Shown here: in pieces, positions 34,742 through 43,992 of the stretch | How the letters are laid out: every line of letters starts with the position of its first letter | How positions within the stretch are numbered: position 1 is the first letter of the stretch | DNA from: Corynebacterium sphenisci DSM 44792 | GTDB lineage: Bacteria > Actinomycetota > Actinomycetes > Mycobacteriales > Mycobacteriaceae | Assembly: GCF_001941505.1 (NCBI RefSeq) | Contig: NZ_CP009248.1 | Location: forward strand, 1,426,001 to 1,490,000 | Length of the DNA: 64,000 bases | Direction of reading: 5' to 3' | The notes under the pieces: model-generated | Database searches by the model: none | Told to the model about the DNA's origin: nothing | What the model saw: only the letters and a program-made list of their open reading frames with translations | Made by a program: the position numbers and the translations under genes

Positions 34742-34812
34742 CGCCTCGGATGCTCCTCACGCTCGGGATCGACTGACCCCGGCAGGATGACCGGCCCCGG
34801 TGAACGATCGGC

Positions 34813-34864
34813 GACGCCCGGGCGAGGGCCCGGTGACGCCCCGGGCAATCCTCCCCCCCCCCCC
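34813..34864. repeat. Imperfect hairpin followed by a C12 homopolymer
   Basis: GCCCGGGCG and CGCCCCGGGC form an imperfect stem that could end the thioesterase transcript. It is followed by twelve consecutive C at 34853-34864, 112-123 bases upstream of pitA. Such tracts can slip in length. Confidence 0.5.
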
Positions 34865-34876
34865 TTCGCGGCGGGC

Positions 34877-35374
34877 TCAGCCGGCGCCGAGCACCGCCAT
34901 GCGCAGGCTGGTGCGCGCCAGCAGCTTGCCGTCGGATTCCCGGTGGTGCCGGATCTCCCAGGCCTGGGTGGTCCGGCCCAGGTGCACCGGCTCCGCGGTG
35001 GAGACGATCACCTCCCCGGCCCGGGAGGGCCGGTAGAAGTCGGTGGAGTTGTTCATCCCGACGACCTGGGTGAGCCCGCCGGCGGCGAGGAAGGCCGACA
35101 CCGAGCCGGCAGATTCCCCGATGGAGGAGTACACCCCGCCGTTGGTGACCCCCCAGGGCTGCAGATGCCGCTGGTCGACGACCACCCGGGTGGCGCAGCC
35201 GCGCGGGCCGACCCGGGTGTACTCCAGCCCCAGCACCGCGTCCAGCCCGGAGGCGGCGACGTCGCCGGCGGCCCAGGTGTTGAACTCGACCAGCTCCGCC
35301 TGCTCCAGCTCCCGCTGCGTGGCCGCGGCCATCAGCTCCATGGTGCGCGCCTGATCCTGCTCCGTGGTGGACAT
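34877..35374 (-). CDS. PaaI/MenI-type hotdog thioesterase
   Basis: A 165-residue hotdog-fold acyl-CoA thioesterase. The family core is QPWGVTNGGVYSSIGESAGS with the acidic residue on the central helix, followed by MNNSTDFYRPSRAGEVIVST. No N-terminal signal. ATG 35374 has AAGGGG upstream. DHNA-CoA, phenylacetyl-CoA and other aromatic thioesters are possible substrates. It is divergent from gnd. Confidence 0.85.
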   Translation of the reverse strand: MSTTEQDQARTMELMAAATQRELEQAELVEFNTWAAGDVAASGLDAVLGLEYTRVGPRGCATRVVVDQRHLQPWGVTNGGVYSSIGESAGSVSAFLAAGGLTQVVGMNNSTDFYRPSRAGEVIVSTAEPVHLGRTTQAWEIRHHRESDGKLLARTSLRMAVLGAG

Positions 35375-35463
35375 CGGCCACCCCTTTCCGTTCCTCGGTG
35401 AATGCACCAGCCACGATAGCGCCCCGGATCGGCCGGCATGGGCGAAACCGCCCCCGCGGGGTC

Positions 35464-35469
35464 TAGGAT
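35464..35469 (+). promoter_or_regulatory. -10 element of gnd (leaderless)
   Basis: TAGGAT, 7 bases before the ATG at 35477. Confidence 0.5.
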
Positions 35470-35476
35470 CCGGGAC

Positions 35477-36919
35477 ATGACAAACGACACCTCCCGCGCC
35501 CATATCGGCGTGGTCGGCCTGGCGGTGATGGGATCGAACATCGCCCGCAACTTCGCCCGGCACGGCCACGTCGTCGCCGTCTACAACCGCTCCCCGGAGA
35601 AGACCCGGGCGTTGCTGGCCGAGCACGGCGACGAGGGCGAGTTCCGCCCCGCCGAGACGATCGAGGAGTTCGTCGCCTCCCTGGAGCGACCTCGCCGGGC
35701 GCTGATCATGGTGCAGGCCGGGCCCGCCACCGACGCGGTGATCGGCCAGCTCGCCGATGCGATGGAGCCCGGCGACATCATCATCGACGGCGGCAACTCG
35801 CTCTACACCGACACCATCCGCCGGGAGCGCGAGATCCGCGCCCGGGGGCTGCACTTCGTCGGCGCGGGGATCTCCGGCGGGGAGGAGGGCGCTCTCAACG
35901 GCCCGGCGATCATGCCCGGCGGCACCGCCGAGGCCTACGCCTCCCTGGGCCCGCTGCTGGAGTCGGTGTCCGCGCACGTCGACGGCACCCCCTGCTGCGC
36001 GCATATCGGCGCCGACGGGGCCGGGCATTTCGTGAAGATGGTGCACAACGGCATCGAGTACGCCGACATGCAGGTCATCGGCGAGGCCTACCAGCTGCTC
36101 CGGGACGCCGCGGGGCTGGAGCCGGCCGAAATCGCCGGGATCTTCCGGGAGTGGAACACCGGGGACCTGGACTCCTACCTGGTGGAGATCACCGCCGAGG
36201 TGCTCGCGCAGACCGACGCCGCCACCGGCCGGCCGCTGGTGGACGTGATCCTCGACGCCGCCGGGCAGAAGGGCACCGGCCGGTGGACCGCCAAGGCCGC
36301 CCTGGATCTCGGCATCCCGGTCACCGGGATCGGCGAGGCGGTCTTCGCCCGCGCCCTGTCCTCCGCCCTGGACCAGCGCGCCGCCGCCCGGGAGCTGCCC
36401 GCCGGCCGCCTCGGGGAGGCCCCCGCGGACCGCGACGCCTTCGTCGAGCAGGTCCGCCGGGCGCTCTACGCCTCCAAGATCGTCGCCTACTCGCAGGGCT
36501 TCGACGAGATCAACGCCGGCGCCGCGGAATACGGCTGGGACATCGACCGGGGCGCGCTGGCCACCATCTGGCGCGGCGGCTGCATCATCCGGGCCCGGTT
36601 CCTGGACCGGATCAAGGACGCCTACGACCGGGACCCGGCGCTGCCCGCGCTGCTGCTCGACGACTACTTCCGGGCCCAGGTCGCCGACTGCCTCGACGCC
36701 TGGCGGGAGGTGGTGGTCACCGCCACCCGGCTGGGCATCCCCACCCCGGTGTTCGCCAGCACCCTGGCCTACTACGACGGGCTGCGCGCCGAGCGGCTGC
36801 CGGCGGCGCTCATCCAGGGCCAGCGCGACTACTTCGGGGCGCATACCTACCGCCGGGTGGACCGGGAGGGCTCCTTCCACACCCTGTGGGGCGACGACCG
36901 CTCCGAGGTGGAGGCCTGA
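35477..36919 (+). CDS. gnd: 6-phosphogluconate dehydrogenase (decarboxylating)
   Basis: Pentose-phosphate enzyme giving ribulose 5-phosphate, CO2 and NADPH; 480 residues, full length. It has HIGVVGLAVMGSNIARNFA for the nucleotide, VYNRSPEKT for NADP specificity, the substrate loop GISGGEEGALNGP and the catalytic lysine segment HFVKMVHNGIEYADMQ. The start is set by the leaderless promoter; another in-frame ATG at 35438 lies upstream of that -10. Its stop is overlapped by the helicase gene. Confidence 0.96.
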   Translation: MTNDTSRAHIGVVGLAVMGSNIARNFARHGHVVAVYNRSPEKTRALLAEHGDEGEFRPAETIEEFVASLERPRRALIMVQAGPATDAVIGQLADAMEPGDIIIDGGNSLYTDTIRREREIRARGLHFVGAGISGGEEGALNGPAIMPGGTAEAYASLGPLLESVSAHVDGTPCCAHIGADGAGHFVKMVHNGIEYADMQVIGEAYQLLRDAAGLEPAEIAGIFREWNTGDLDSYLVEITAEVLAQTDAATGRPLVDVILDAAGQKGTGRWTAKAALDLGIPVTGIGEAVFARALSSALDQRAAARELPAGRLGEAPADRDAFVEQVRRALYASKIVAYSQGFDEINAGAAEYGWDIDRGALATIWRGGCIIRARFLDRIKDAYDRDPALPALLLDDYFRAQVADCLDAWREVVVTATRLGIPTPVFASTLAYYDGLRAERLPAALIQGQRDYFGAHTYRRVDREGSFHTLWGDDRSEVEA

Positions 36920-38208
36920 GCGCCCCCGGCGGGGCCGGCGCGGCCGGCTTCGCCGACCTCGGCGTCCCGGAGCCGGTGACCGCGGTGCTGCGCCGGCTGG
37001 GGCTCACCCGGCCCACCCCGGTGCAGGCGGCGGTGCTGCCGGACGCCCTCGCCGGCCGGGACGTCCTCGGCCGAGCGCCCACCGGCACCGGCAAAACCCT
37101 CGCCTTCGCGATCCCGATGGTCGCCCGGCTGACCACCGGGCACGCCCTGGCCGGCCGGCCCCGGGGGCTGGTCATCACCCCCACCCGGGAACTGGCCGAC
37201 CAGGTCGGCGACGTGCTCGCCGATCTCGGCGCCGCCCGCGGCCTGCGCACCCTGGTGCTCATCGGCGGGGAGAAGCCCGCCCGGCAACGCCGGCTGCTCG
37301 CCGCCCCCGCGGATATCGTGGTGGCCACCCCGGGGCGGGCGCTGCAGCATCTCCGGGAGGGCCGGATGCACCTCTCCGATGTCGCCGTGGCGGTGGTCGA
37401 CGAGGCCGATGAGCTCGCCGACCGGGGCTTCCTGCCGGAGCTGGACCGGATCCTGGACCGGCTGCCGCGGGAGGCCCAGCTGATGGCCTTCTCCGCCACC
37501 CTGGGGGATCGGGTGGCCCCGCTGCTGGCCCGGCTGCGGGAGCCGGCCCGCCATGAGGTGGGCGGCGCCGGCGCCGGCGGCGCGAACGCGGCCGGGGCGG
37601 TCACCCGGATGCGGCATCTGCTGCTGCCGGTGGCCGATGACGCCGCCGCGGACCGGCTGCTGCCCTGGATCGCGGCCCGGGCCGGGCGCACCGTGCTCTT
37701 CGTCTCCGGCCGGCACCGGGTCGGCGAGGTCGCCGCGACGCTCGCCGCCGCCGGGGTGGCCTGCCGCACCATCCACGGCGACCGCGGCCAGGCCGCCCGC
37801 CGCGCCGCGCTCGCCGATTTCGCCGGCGGCGCCTGCCCGGTCCTGGTGGCCACCGACGTCGCCGCCCGCGGCCTGGACATCGGCGGCCTGGACCTGGTGG
37901 TGCACGTCGACCCGGCCGCGGACCCGGCGACCTACGTGCACCGCTCCGGGCGCACCGCCCGCTCCGGGGACGCCGGCACCGTGGCCACCATCGCCCGGGC
38001 CCGCCAGCTCGACGCCGCACGGCGGGTGCTCGCCGCCGCGGGGGTGGCCCCGGAGACCCTCGCCGCGCCCCCCGGCTCGCCCGCCCTGGCCGAGGCGCTC
38101 GGCGCCCGCCGCCCGCCCGGCCCGCGGCGGCGGCCCGGGGCGGCGCCGCGCGGCACCCCCCGGGGCAACCCCCGCGGGGGGCGCCGGCGGGACGGGCGGC
38201 GCGGGTGA
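36886..38208 (+). CDS. DEAD-box RNA helicase
   Basis: ATP-dependent RNA helicase, about 440 residues. All motifs are readable: Q-motif region (GFADLGVPEP, then TRPTPVQ), Walker A APTGTGKT, PTRELADQ, ATPGRALQHL, DEAD, SATL, VATDVAARGLD and HRSGRTARSGD. The tail is an Arg/Gly/Pro-rich RNA-binding extension. The start is uncertain: the Q-motif must be included, and GTG 36886, inside gnd, is the nearest usable codon. CTG 36916 is an alternative with GGAGG directly upstream. Confidence 0.85.
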   Translation: MGRRPLRGGGLSAPGGAGAAGFADLGVPEPVTAVLRRLGLTRPTPVQAAVLPDALAGRDVLGRAPTGTGKTLAFAIPMVARLTTGHALAGRPRGLVITPTRELADQVGDVLADLGAARGLRTLVLIGGEKPARQRRLLAAPADIVVATPGRALQHLREGRMHLSDVAVAVVDEADELADRGFLPELDRILDRLPREAQLMAFSATLGDRVAPLLARLREPARHEVGGAGAGGANAAGAVTRMRHLLLPVADDAAADRLLPWIAARAGRTVLFVSGRHRVGEVAATLAAAGVACRTIHGDRGQAARRAALADFAGGACPVLVATDVAARGLDIGGLDLVVHVDPAADPATYVHRSGRTARSGDAGTVATIARARQLDAARRVLAAAGVAPETLAAPPGSPALAEALGARRPPGPRRRPGAAPRGTPRGNPRGGRRRDGRRG

Positions 38209-38252
38209 TGCGGCGACCACGGCCCCCGGCACGCTAGGATCCCATTCCAATC

Positions 38253-39635
38253 ATGGACATATTGCTCAACCTCGCCGCGATCCTCGGCTTCATCGCGCTG
38301 ACCGCCGGCACCGGGCTGTTCGTCGCCTTCGAATTCGCCCTCACCGGACTGGAGCGCTCCGCCATCGACGGCGACGTCCGCAAACGCGGCGACGGCCCCG
38401 CCAAGGCCCTGGAGTCCGCGCACAACCGGCTGTCCTTCCACCTCTCCGGGGCGCAGCTGGGCATCACCCTGACCACCCTGGCCACCGGCTTCCTCGCGGA
38501 ACCGGTGCTCGCCGGCTACTTCACCCCGCTGCTGGAGTGGGCGGGGCTGCCGAACGCGGCGGTGACCCCGATCGCGCTGGCCCTGGCGATGGTGATCGCC
38601 ACCGGGCTGTCCATGATCTACGGGGAGCTGGTGCCGAAGAACATCGCGATCACGGTGCCGCTGGGCGTGGCCCGGGTGGTGGCCCGGCCGGTGATGGCCT
38701 TCAACTGGCTGTTCTACGCGATCATCCAGGTGATGAACGCGACGGCGAACTGGCTGGTGCGCCGGCTGGGCATCGAGCCCGCCGATGAGCTGGCCTCGGC
38801 GCGCAGCCCCCAGGAGCTCGGCGCGCTGGTGCGCAACTCCGCCCAGCACGGCTCCCTGGATCAGGCGAAGGCGCAGATGCTGGACCGCTCCCTGCGCTTC
38901 GGGGAGACCTCCGCGGAGGATCTGATGACCCCGCGCTCCACCATCGACTGGCTGCCGGTGGACGCCACCGTGGCGGATCTGCTGGAGATCTCCCACGACA
39001 CCGGGCGCTCCCGCTTCCCGGTCGCCGACGGCGATCTCGACAACACCATCGGGGTGGTGCACGTCAAGGAGGCGTTCACGGTGCCCGCGGCCCGCCGCGG
39101 GGAGGTCACCGTGGGCTCCCTCGCCCGGCCGGTGCCGGTGCTGCCGCAGTCCCTGGACGGCGATTCGGTCCTGGAGGCGGTGCGTTCCGCCGGGAGCCAG
39201 ATCGTGCTCATCGCCGACGAGTACGGCGGCACCGCCGGCATCGTCACCATCGAGGACGTGGTCGAGGAGATCCTCGGCGAGGTCTACGACGAGTACGACG
39301 ACGCCGAGGCGGAGCAGGAGGTGCGCCGGATCGTCGAGGGCTGGGACTGCTCCGGGCTGGTCCGGGTCGACGACCTGCCCGCCGAGGTGGGCTACTTCGC
39401 CCCGGAGGGCGACTACGAGACCCTGGGCGGGCTGCTCATGGCCGCGCTCGGCCGGATCCCGGAGGAGGGCGATGTGGCGCTGCTGCCGCAGACCGACCGG
39501 GATCAGCTCGACGAGTTCGAGTCCGGCATCTCCGGGCGCTGGTGCGCCCGGATCACCGCGATGGACGGCCGCCGGGTGGACCGGGCGCTGCTCATCCCCA
39601 TGTCCGATGCCCGCGCGAAGGAGCTGTTCGGCTGA
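38253..39635 (+). CDS. CNNM/CorC-type membrane protein, first of a pair
   Basis: A 460-residue protein with a DUF21 membrane domain (about 1-190), paired CBS domains (MTPRSTIDWLPV, SRFPVADG, IVLIADEYGGTAGIVTIEDVVEEI) and a C-terminal CorC/HlyC domain (VDDLPAEVGYFAPEGDYETLGG). The family contains magnesium/cobalt efflux proteins (CorB/CNNM) and proteins long called hemolysins. TAGGAT at 38235-38240 implies a leader of only about 5 bases. The stop overlaps the next gene by one base. Confidence 0.9.
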   Translation: MDILLNLAAILGFIALTAGTGLFVAFEFALTGLERSAIDGDVRKRGDGPAKALESAHNRLSFHLSGAQLGITLTTLATGFLAEPVLAGYFTPLLEWAGLPNAAVTPIALALAMVIATGLSMIYGELVPKNIAITVPLGVARVVARPVMAFNWLFYAIIQVMNATANWLVRRLGIEPADELASARSPQELGALVRNSAQHGSLDQAKAQMLDRSLRFGETSAEDLMTPRSTIDWLPVDATVADLLEISHDTGRSRFPVADGDLDNTIGVVHVKEAFTVPAARRGEVTVGSLARPVPVLPQSLDGDSVLEAVRSAGSQIVLIADEYGGTAGIVTIEDVVEEILGEVYDEYDDAEAEQEVRRIVEGWDCSGLVRVDDLPAEVGYFAPEGDYETLGGLLMAALGRIPEEGDVALLPQTDRDQLDEFESGISGRWCARITAMDGRRVDRALLIPMSDARAKELFG

Positions 39636-40804
39636 TGAGCGACTATTTCGGCCTCGTCCTGACCTTCCTGCTGCTGCTCATCAACGCCTTCTTCGTCGGC
39701 GCCGAGTTCGCGCTCATCGCCGCCCGCCGGGACCGCCTGGAGGCGATGATCGCCCAGGGCCGCAAACGGGCCCGCACGGTGCTCGCCGCCACCGAGCACC
39801 TCTCCCTGATGCTCGCCGCCGCGCAGCTGGGCATCACCATCGCCTCGCTGCTGCTGGGCAAGGTCTCCGAACCGGCGATCGCGCATCTGCTGGAGCGGCC
39901 CTTCACCGACCTGGGCCTGCCGCAGAACCTGCTGCACCCGGTGAGCTTCGCGATCGCGCTGGGCCTGATCTCGATCCTGCACATCCTGCTCGGCGAGATG
40001 GTGCCGAAGAACATCGCCCTGGCCGGCCCGGAGACCATGGCCATGTGGCTGACCCCGGTGCATCTGCTGTTCTTCCGGCTCACCAAGCCGCTGCTGCTCT
40101 TCTTCAACTGGGTAGCCCGGCACACCCTGGCCCTGTTCGGCATCGAGCAGAAGGACGAGCTGGAATCCGCGGTGGACTCCTCGGAGCTGGCCTCCATGAT
40201 CGCCGAGTCCCGGCAGGAGGGCCTTCTCGACGCGGAGGAGCATTCCCGGCTCAACCGGGCCCTGTCCTCGGAGTCCCGGGCGATCCGGGAGGTGCTCATC
40301 CCCATGGACCAGGTGCGCACCGTGCCCCGCCACCCCACCGTCGGGGACCTGGAGGAGGCGGTCAGCGCCACCGGGTTCTCCCGTTTCCCGGTGGCCGACG
40401 GCGCCGGCGGCTTCCGCGGCTACATCCACGTCAAGGACGTGCTGGATCGGGTCGCCGATCCGGCCTCCGGGCCGGAGACCCCGATCCCGGACGGGGAGAT
40501 CCGGGAGCTCATCGCGGTCGACGCCGACGGGGCCATCGACCGGATCCTGCGGGTGATGCGGCGCAAGTCCAAGCACATGGCGCTGGCCACCGCCGCCGGC
40601 CGGCCCGCCGGGATCGTCACCATGGAGGATCTCATCGAGGAGCACATCGGCGTGGTGCGGGACTGGACCCATGAGACGGTGGGCCGGGCCCCGGCCCCGC
40701 CGCAGGTCTCCGAGGCCGCGGCGCGGGCCGCGCAGCAGCGCACCACCGCGATGCGCCGGGCGGCGCGCTCGACGAACCCGGGCGAGCGGGGCCCGGTCGC
40801 CTGA
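39635..40804 (+). CDS. CNNM/CorC-type membrane protein, second of a pair
   Basis: A 389-residue paralogue of its neighbour, with a DUF21 domain (FVGAEFALIAARRDRLEAM, LGEMVPKNIALAGPETMAM) and CBS pair (IPMDQVRTVPR, GIVTMEDLIEEHIG). It lacks the CorC C-terminal domain and ends in a short basic tail. The tandem long/short arrangement is common in actinobacteria and suggests a heteromeric transporter. The TGATG overlap couples it to the first copy. Confidence 0.9.
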   Translation: MSDYFGLVLTFLLLLINAFFVGAEFALIAARRDRLEAMIAQGRKRARTVLAATEHLSLMLAAAQLGITIASLLLGKVSEPAIAHLLERPFTDLGLPQNLLHPVSFAIALGLISILHILLGEMVPKNIALAGPETMAMWLTPVHLLFFRLTKPLLLFFNWVARHTLALFGIEQKDELESAVDSSELASMIAESRQEGLLDAEEHSRLNRALSSESRAIREVLIPMDQVRTVPRHPTVGDLEEAVSATGFSRFPVADGAGGFRGYIHVKDVLDRVADPASGPETPIPDGEIRELIAVDADGAIDRILRVMRRKSKHMALATAAGRPAGIVTMEDLIEEHIGVVRDWTHETVGRAPAPPQVSEAAARAAQQRTTAMRRAARSTNPGERGPVA

Positions 40805-41775
40805 TGGCCGCCGAGCCGCTGCCGGAGGGGACCTGGCGGGCGCTCGCCGCGGCGCAGCGCCGCCGCGCCGAGACGCTCACCGGGGCGCACCTGGAGCGCC
40901 GCGCCCGGGGGCTGCGGCACCCCGTGGAGGATTTCCTGTACAGCTACTACCCGGTGCGCCCGGCGCAGCTGCGTCGCTGGTGCCCCGGGCCCGGGGTGGC
41001 GCTGGCCGGGGCCGCCGACCCCGCCGGCGCCCCGGATCCGGCGCTGGCCAACCGGCGGTGGCTGCGGGTCGACGGCGACCGGGTGCGGGTCGACGTCGCC
41101 GGTTTCCGCGCCGCCCGCGGCGCCCAGGTGCGCGCCGCCCTGGCCCTGCTGCGCGCCACCGCCGGCCGGGCGGGGCGCTTCGGCTGCTTCGGCCTGCACG
41201 AGTGGGCGATGGTCTACCGGGAGCCGGAGCCCCGGCACCCGGACCCGCTGCGGCTGGGCGCGGCCGGCACGGACGCGGTGGTGGAGTCCCACCGGATCCG
41301 CTGCGGCCACTACGACGCCTTCCGCTTCTTCACCCCGGCCGCCCGGGAGCGCAATACGCTGCGGCCAACGGCGGCGGACCGGGCCGGCTTCGAGCAGCCG
41401 GGCTGCCTGCACGCGAACATGGATCTGCTCAAATGGGCGCTCAAGCTCGGCCCCCTGGTGGAGTCGGGCCTGCTGCTCGACGCCTTCGAGCTGGCCCGGG
41501 ACATCCGCTACCTGGACATGGCCGCCTCGCCCTACGATCTGCGGGCCTGGGGGCTGGACCCGGTGCCGGTGGAGACCGATGCCGGCAAGGCCGCCTACGT
41601 CGCCGCGCAGCGCGGCTTCGCCGAGCGCGCGGAGCCGATCCGGGCCCGGCTCATCGCGGCGGCGGAGACCGCCCTCGCCGCCGGCGCCGAGGGGCCGGGG
41701 CGAACCGATATGCTCGATACGGCGGGCCCCGCCGGGGTTCCCGCGGTCAATGACGCGGCAGGATCAGGAGCGTGA
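40804..41775 (+). CDS. Conserved actinobacterial protein often labelled 3-methyladenine DNA glycosylase
   Basis: A 323-residue protein with RRARGLRHPVEDFLYSYYPV at the N-terminus, FGLHEWAMVYREPE in the middle, and LHANMDLLKWALKLGP and DIRYLDMAASPYDL in the C-terminal half. I recognise it as a widespread actinobacterial family. Databases often give the glycosylase name, but no helix-hairpin-helix or AAG motif is visible and I do not endorse that activity. The start overlaps the previous stop; the 3' end overlaps the VWA gene. Confidence 0.75.
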   Translation: MAAEPLPEGTWRALAAAQRRRAETLTGAHLERRARGLRHPVEDFLYSYYPVRPAQLRRWCPGPGVALAGAADPAGAPDPALANRRWLRVDGDRVRVDVAGFRAARGAQVRAALALLRATAGRAGRFGCFGLHEWAMVYREPEPRHPDPLRLGAAGTDAVVESHRIRCGHYDAFRFFTPAARERNTLRPTAADRAGFEQPGCLHANMDLLKWALKLGPLVESGLLLDAFELARDIRYLDMAASPYDLRAWGLDPVPVETDAGKAAYVAAQRGFAERAEPIRARLIAAAETALAAGAEGPGRTDMLDTAGPAGVPAVNDAAGSGA

Positions 41776-41780
41776 CCGGC

Positions 41781-43352
41781 ATGGCGAGGCATTCCGACGG
41801 ACGTCCGAACTACCGGGTGGCCAAGGGGCCGCTGGCGATGGTCCTGCTGGCGGTGCTGCTGGTCGCCGCGGTGGCGGCCTGGGCGATCTACGCCCGGGGC
41901 ACCGCGGAGGACCGGGCCGCCGGCGGCGGCTGCTCGCGGGGGGATCTGTCGATCCGGGTGGTCGCCGATCCCGCGGTGGCGGACCGGGCCCGGGAGCTGG
42001 TGCAGGCCTACGGCGACACCGACCCGGTGGTGCGGGATTATTGCGTGCGCCCGGTGCTCGACGAATCCGGCGCGGCCGGGGTGGTCGACGCCATCCGGGC
42101 GGCGGGCGAGGGGGATCCGGAGGCCGCCGCGGCGGTGCCCGCGGTGTGGATCCCGGCCTCCGATGCCGCGGTCGCCGCCGCCGAGGAGCTCGACGTGGTG
42201 GCCTTCGCCTCCCCGCGGGCCCGGCTCAGCCCGGAGCCGGTGGGCCTGGCGGTGCCGGCCGGGCAGCGGGACGCGCTGCGCGGGCGGAGCTGGGAGGAGC
42301 TGCGCTTCCTGGAGGTCGCCGCCCCCGGCGGGGCCGATGCGGAGGTCTCCGCCCTGGTGGACGCGCACCTGAGCGCCGCCCCGGATGAGGCGGCGCTGCG
42401 CGCCGAGGCGGTGGGGCGGGCCCGGGCCACCGGGGAGGACACCGCCGGCACCCTGCTCGGCCGGCTCGCCGCCGGCGAGGCCCCCTTCGCCGCGGTCGCG
42501 GCGACCCAGTCGATGATCGCCCCGGTGGGCGAGGCGCTGGGCTTCGTCTCCCCCGAGGGCTCCTCGGTGATCGCCGCCCCGGTGGTGCCCCTCGGCGCCG
42601 GCGGACCGGTGGACGAGGCGGTGGCCCGGGCCGCGGCGGATTTCACGGCCTTCGCCGCCGAGCACGGCCGCACCGTCGCCGACGAGCCCTCCCCGGCCGG
42701 GCCGGCCGCGGACCGGGCCGCCGCGGTGGCCCCGGCGCTGGCGGAGCTGCGCACCTCCCCCTTCGCCGCGGAACCGGAGCCGGCCGCCCCGGCGGGGCCG
42801 CCCGCGGGCTCGGCGCTGGTGCTGCTGGACGCCTCCGCCGGGGTGGGCCTGGACCGGGTGCGCCCCGCCCTGGACCCGCTGCTGGACGAGGCCGGGGCGC
42901 CGCCGGAGCGCCGGGTGGCGCTGTGGAACTTCTCCTCCCCGCAGTCGCCGGGGGTGGTCACCCCGGTGCGGGCGAACGTGTACCTGGCCGATGCGCTGCC
43001 GGAGTACTCGCGGGCCGTGCTGGGCGAGATCGGCGAGGTCGGCGAGCCCTGGCTGTGGCGTTCGGTGCAGCCGGCCTACGCCCATGCGCAGGAGGCGCAC
43101 CAGGAGGGCCGGGCGAACCGGCTGGTGCTGCTGACCTCCGGGGCGGATGCCGCGGGCGATGACGGGGCGGCGGCGGTGGCCGCGATCCGGGCGGCGCATG
43201 CGGCCGGCCCGGAGGTGCGGGTCGATGTGGTGCTGCTCGGCGAGGACCGCACCGGCGGGCTGCTCGCGGAGCTGGCGGAGGCCACCGGCGGCGCCGTGCA
43301 CGACGGCACCGGGGATCTGCCGGCGGCGCTGCGCGCCGCGCTGGGGCTCTAG
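41781..43352 (+). CDS. Membrane-anchored solute-binding-like/VWA domain protein
   Basis: A 523-residue surface-exposed protein. An N-terminal basic stretch and helix (PLAMVLLAVLLVAAVAAWAI) anchor it. Residues about 50-300 look like a periplasmic binding protein fold (GDLSIRVVADPAVADRAREL), and 340-523 like a von Willebrand A domain with a partial MIDAS (VLLDASAGVG; the third DxSxS position is Gly). ATG 41781 has AGGAG 10 bases upstream; GTG 41772 has poor spacing. It shares the 4-base CTAG stop with the opposing merR gene. Role unknown. Confidence 0.75.
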   Translation: MARHSDGRPNYRVAKGPLAMVLLAVLLVAAVAAWAIYARGTAEDRAAGGGCSRGDLSIRVVADPAVADRARELVQAYGDTDPVVRDYCVRPVLDESGAAGVVDAIRAAGEGDPEAAAAVPAVWIPASDAAVAAAEELDVVAFASPRARLSPEPVGLAVPAGQRDALRGRSWEELRFLEVAAPGGADAEVSALVDAHLSAAPDEAALRAEAVGRARATGEDTAGTLLGRLAAGEAPFAAVAATQSMIAPVGEALGFVSPEGSSVIAAPVVPLGAGGPVDEAVARAAADFTAFAAEHGRTVADEPSPAGPAADRAAAVAPALAELRTSPFAAEPEPAAPAGPPAGSALVLLDASAGVGLDRVRPALDPLLDEAGAPPERRVALWNFSSPQSPGVVTPVRANVYLADALPEYSRAVLGEIGEVGEPWLWRSVQPAYAHAQEAHQEGRANRLVLLTSGADAAGDDGAAAVAAIRAAHAAGPEVRVDVVLLGEDRTGGLLAELAEATGGAVHDGTGDLPAALRAALGL

Positions 43353-43891
43353 CCGATCCGGCGGGCGCGGCGGGCGGCGAGCTCGTCGACCGGCTGCTCG
43401 CGGGTGCCGTCGACGCGCTCCGAGGGGAAGCTGGCGATGGAGCCGGCGAGCTCCTTCATGATGCCGGGCACCGCGATGCCGAACACGCCCTGGCCGCCGT
43501 TGAGCAGGTCGATGACCTCCTCGCTGGAGCGGCACTGGTAGACGGTGCGGCCATCGGAGACCAGGGTGATGGTGGCCAGGTCGTCGACGCCGAGGTCGCG
43601 GAGCTTGTCCACGGCCAGGCGGATGTTCTGCAGGGAGATGCCGGTGTCGAGCAGGCCGCGCACGATCTTGAGCACCAGGATGTCCCGGAAGGAGTACAGC
43701 CGCTGCGAGCCGGAGCCGCGGGCGGTGCGGATGGAGGGCTCCACCAGGCCGGTGCGCGCCCAGTAGTCGAGCTGCCGGTAGGTGATCCCGGCGACCTGGA
43801 GCGCGATCGGCACGCGGTAGCCGACCTCCTCATCGGGGCCCATGTCGAACAGGGACTCCTGGACGCCCTCGGGCTTGTGCTCGTCGGCCAT
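43349..43891 (-). CDS. MerR-family regulator (Rv1830-like)
   Basis: A 180-residue regulator at the end of the garA-ftsR-BFN block, matching the place of Rv1830 in M. tuberculosis. The MerR helix-turn-helix is VPIALQVAGITYRQLDYWAR with RGSGSQRLYSFRDI, and a long helix (LVLKIVRGLLDTGISLQNIR) mediates dimerisation. The ATG at 43891 has GGGAG 5 bases upstream. A 24-bp palindrome and a 19-bp-spaced promoter lie upstream, so autoregulation is possible. It ends in a shared CTAG with the VWA gene. Confidence 0.88.
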   Translation of the reverse strand: MADEHKPEGVQESLFDMGPDEEVGYRVPIALQVAGITYRQLDYWARTGLVEPSIRTARGSGSQRLYSFRDILVLKIVRGLLDTGISLQNIRLAVDKLRDLGVDDLATITLVSDGRTVYQCRSSEEVIDLLNGGQGVFGIAVPGIMKELAGSIASFPSERVDGTREQPVDELAARRARRIG

Positions 43892-43918
43892 GATCGCTCC
43901 CATGCGCTCGTCGCGTCG

Positions 43919-43942
43919 GACCGGGCGCGGCCGCGCCCGGTC
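43919..43942. repeat. 24-bp perfect palindrome upstream of merR
   Basis: An exact dyad running from GACCGGGC to GCCCGGTC with a GGCC centre, 28 bases upstream of the start codon and within the predicted mRNA leader. It could be an operator or a hairpin in the leader. Confidence 0.6.
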
Positions 43943-43992
43943 GGATGACACCGGGTCATCGTCGTCGACGCCCAGATTAGGTCACGTGCACC

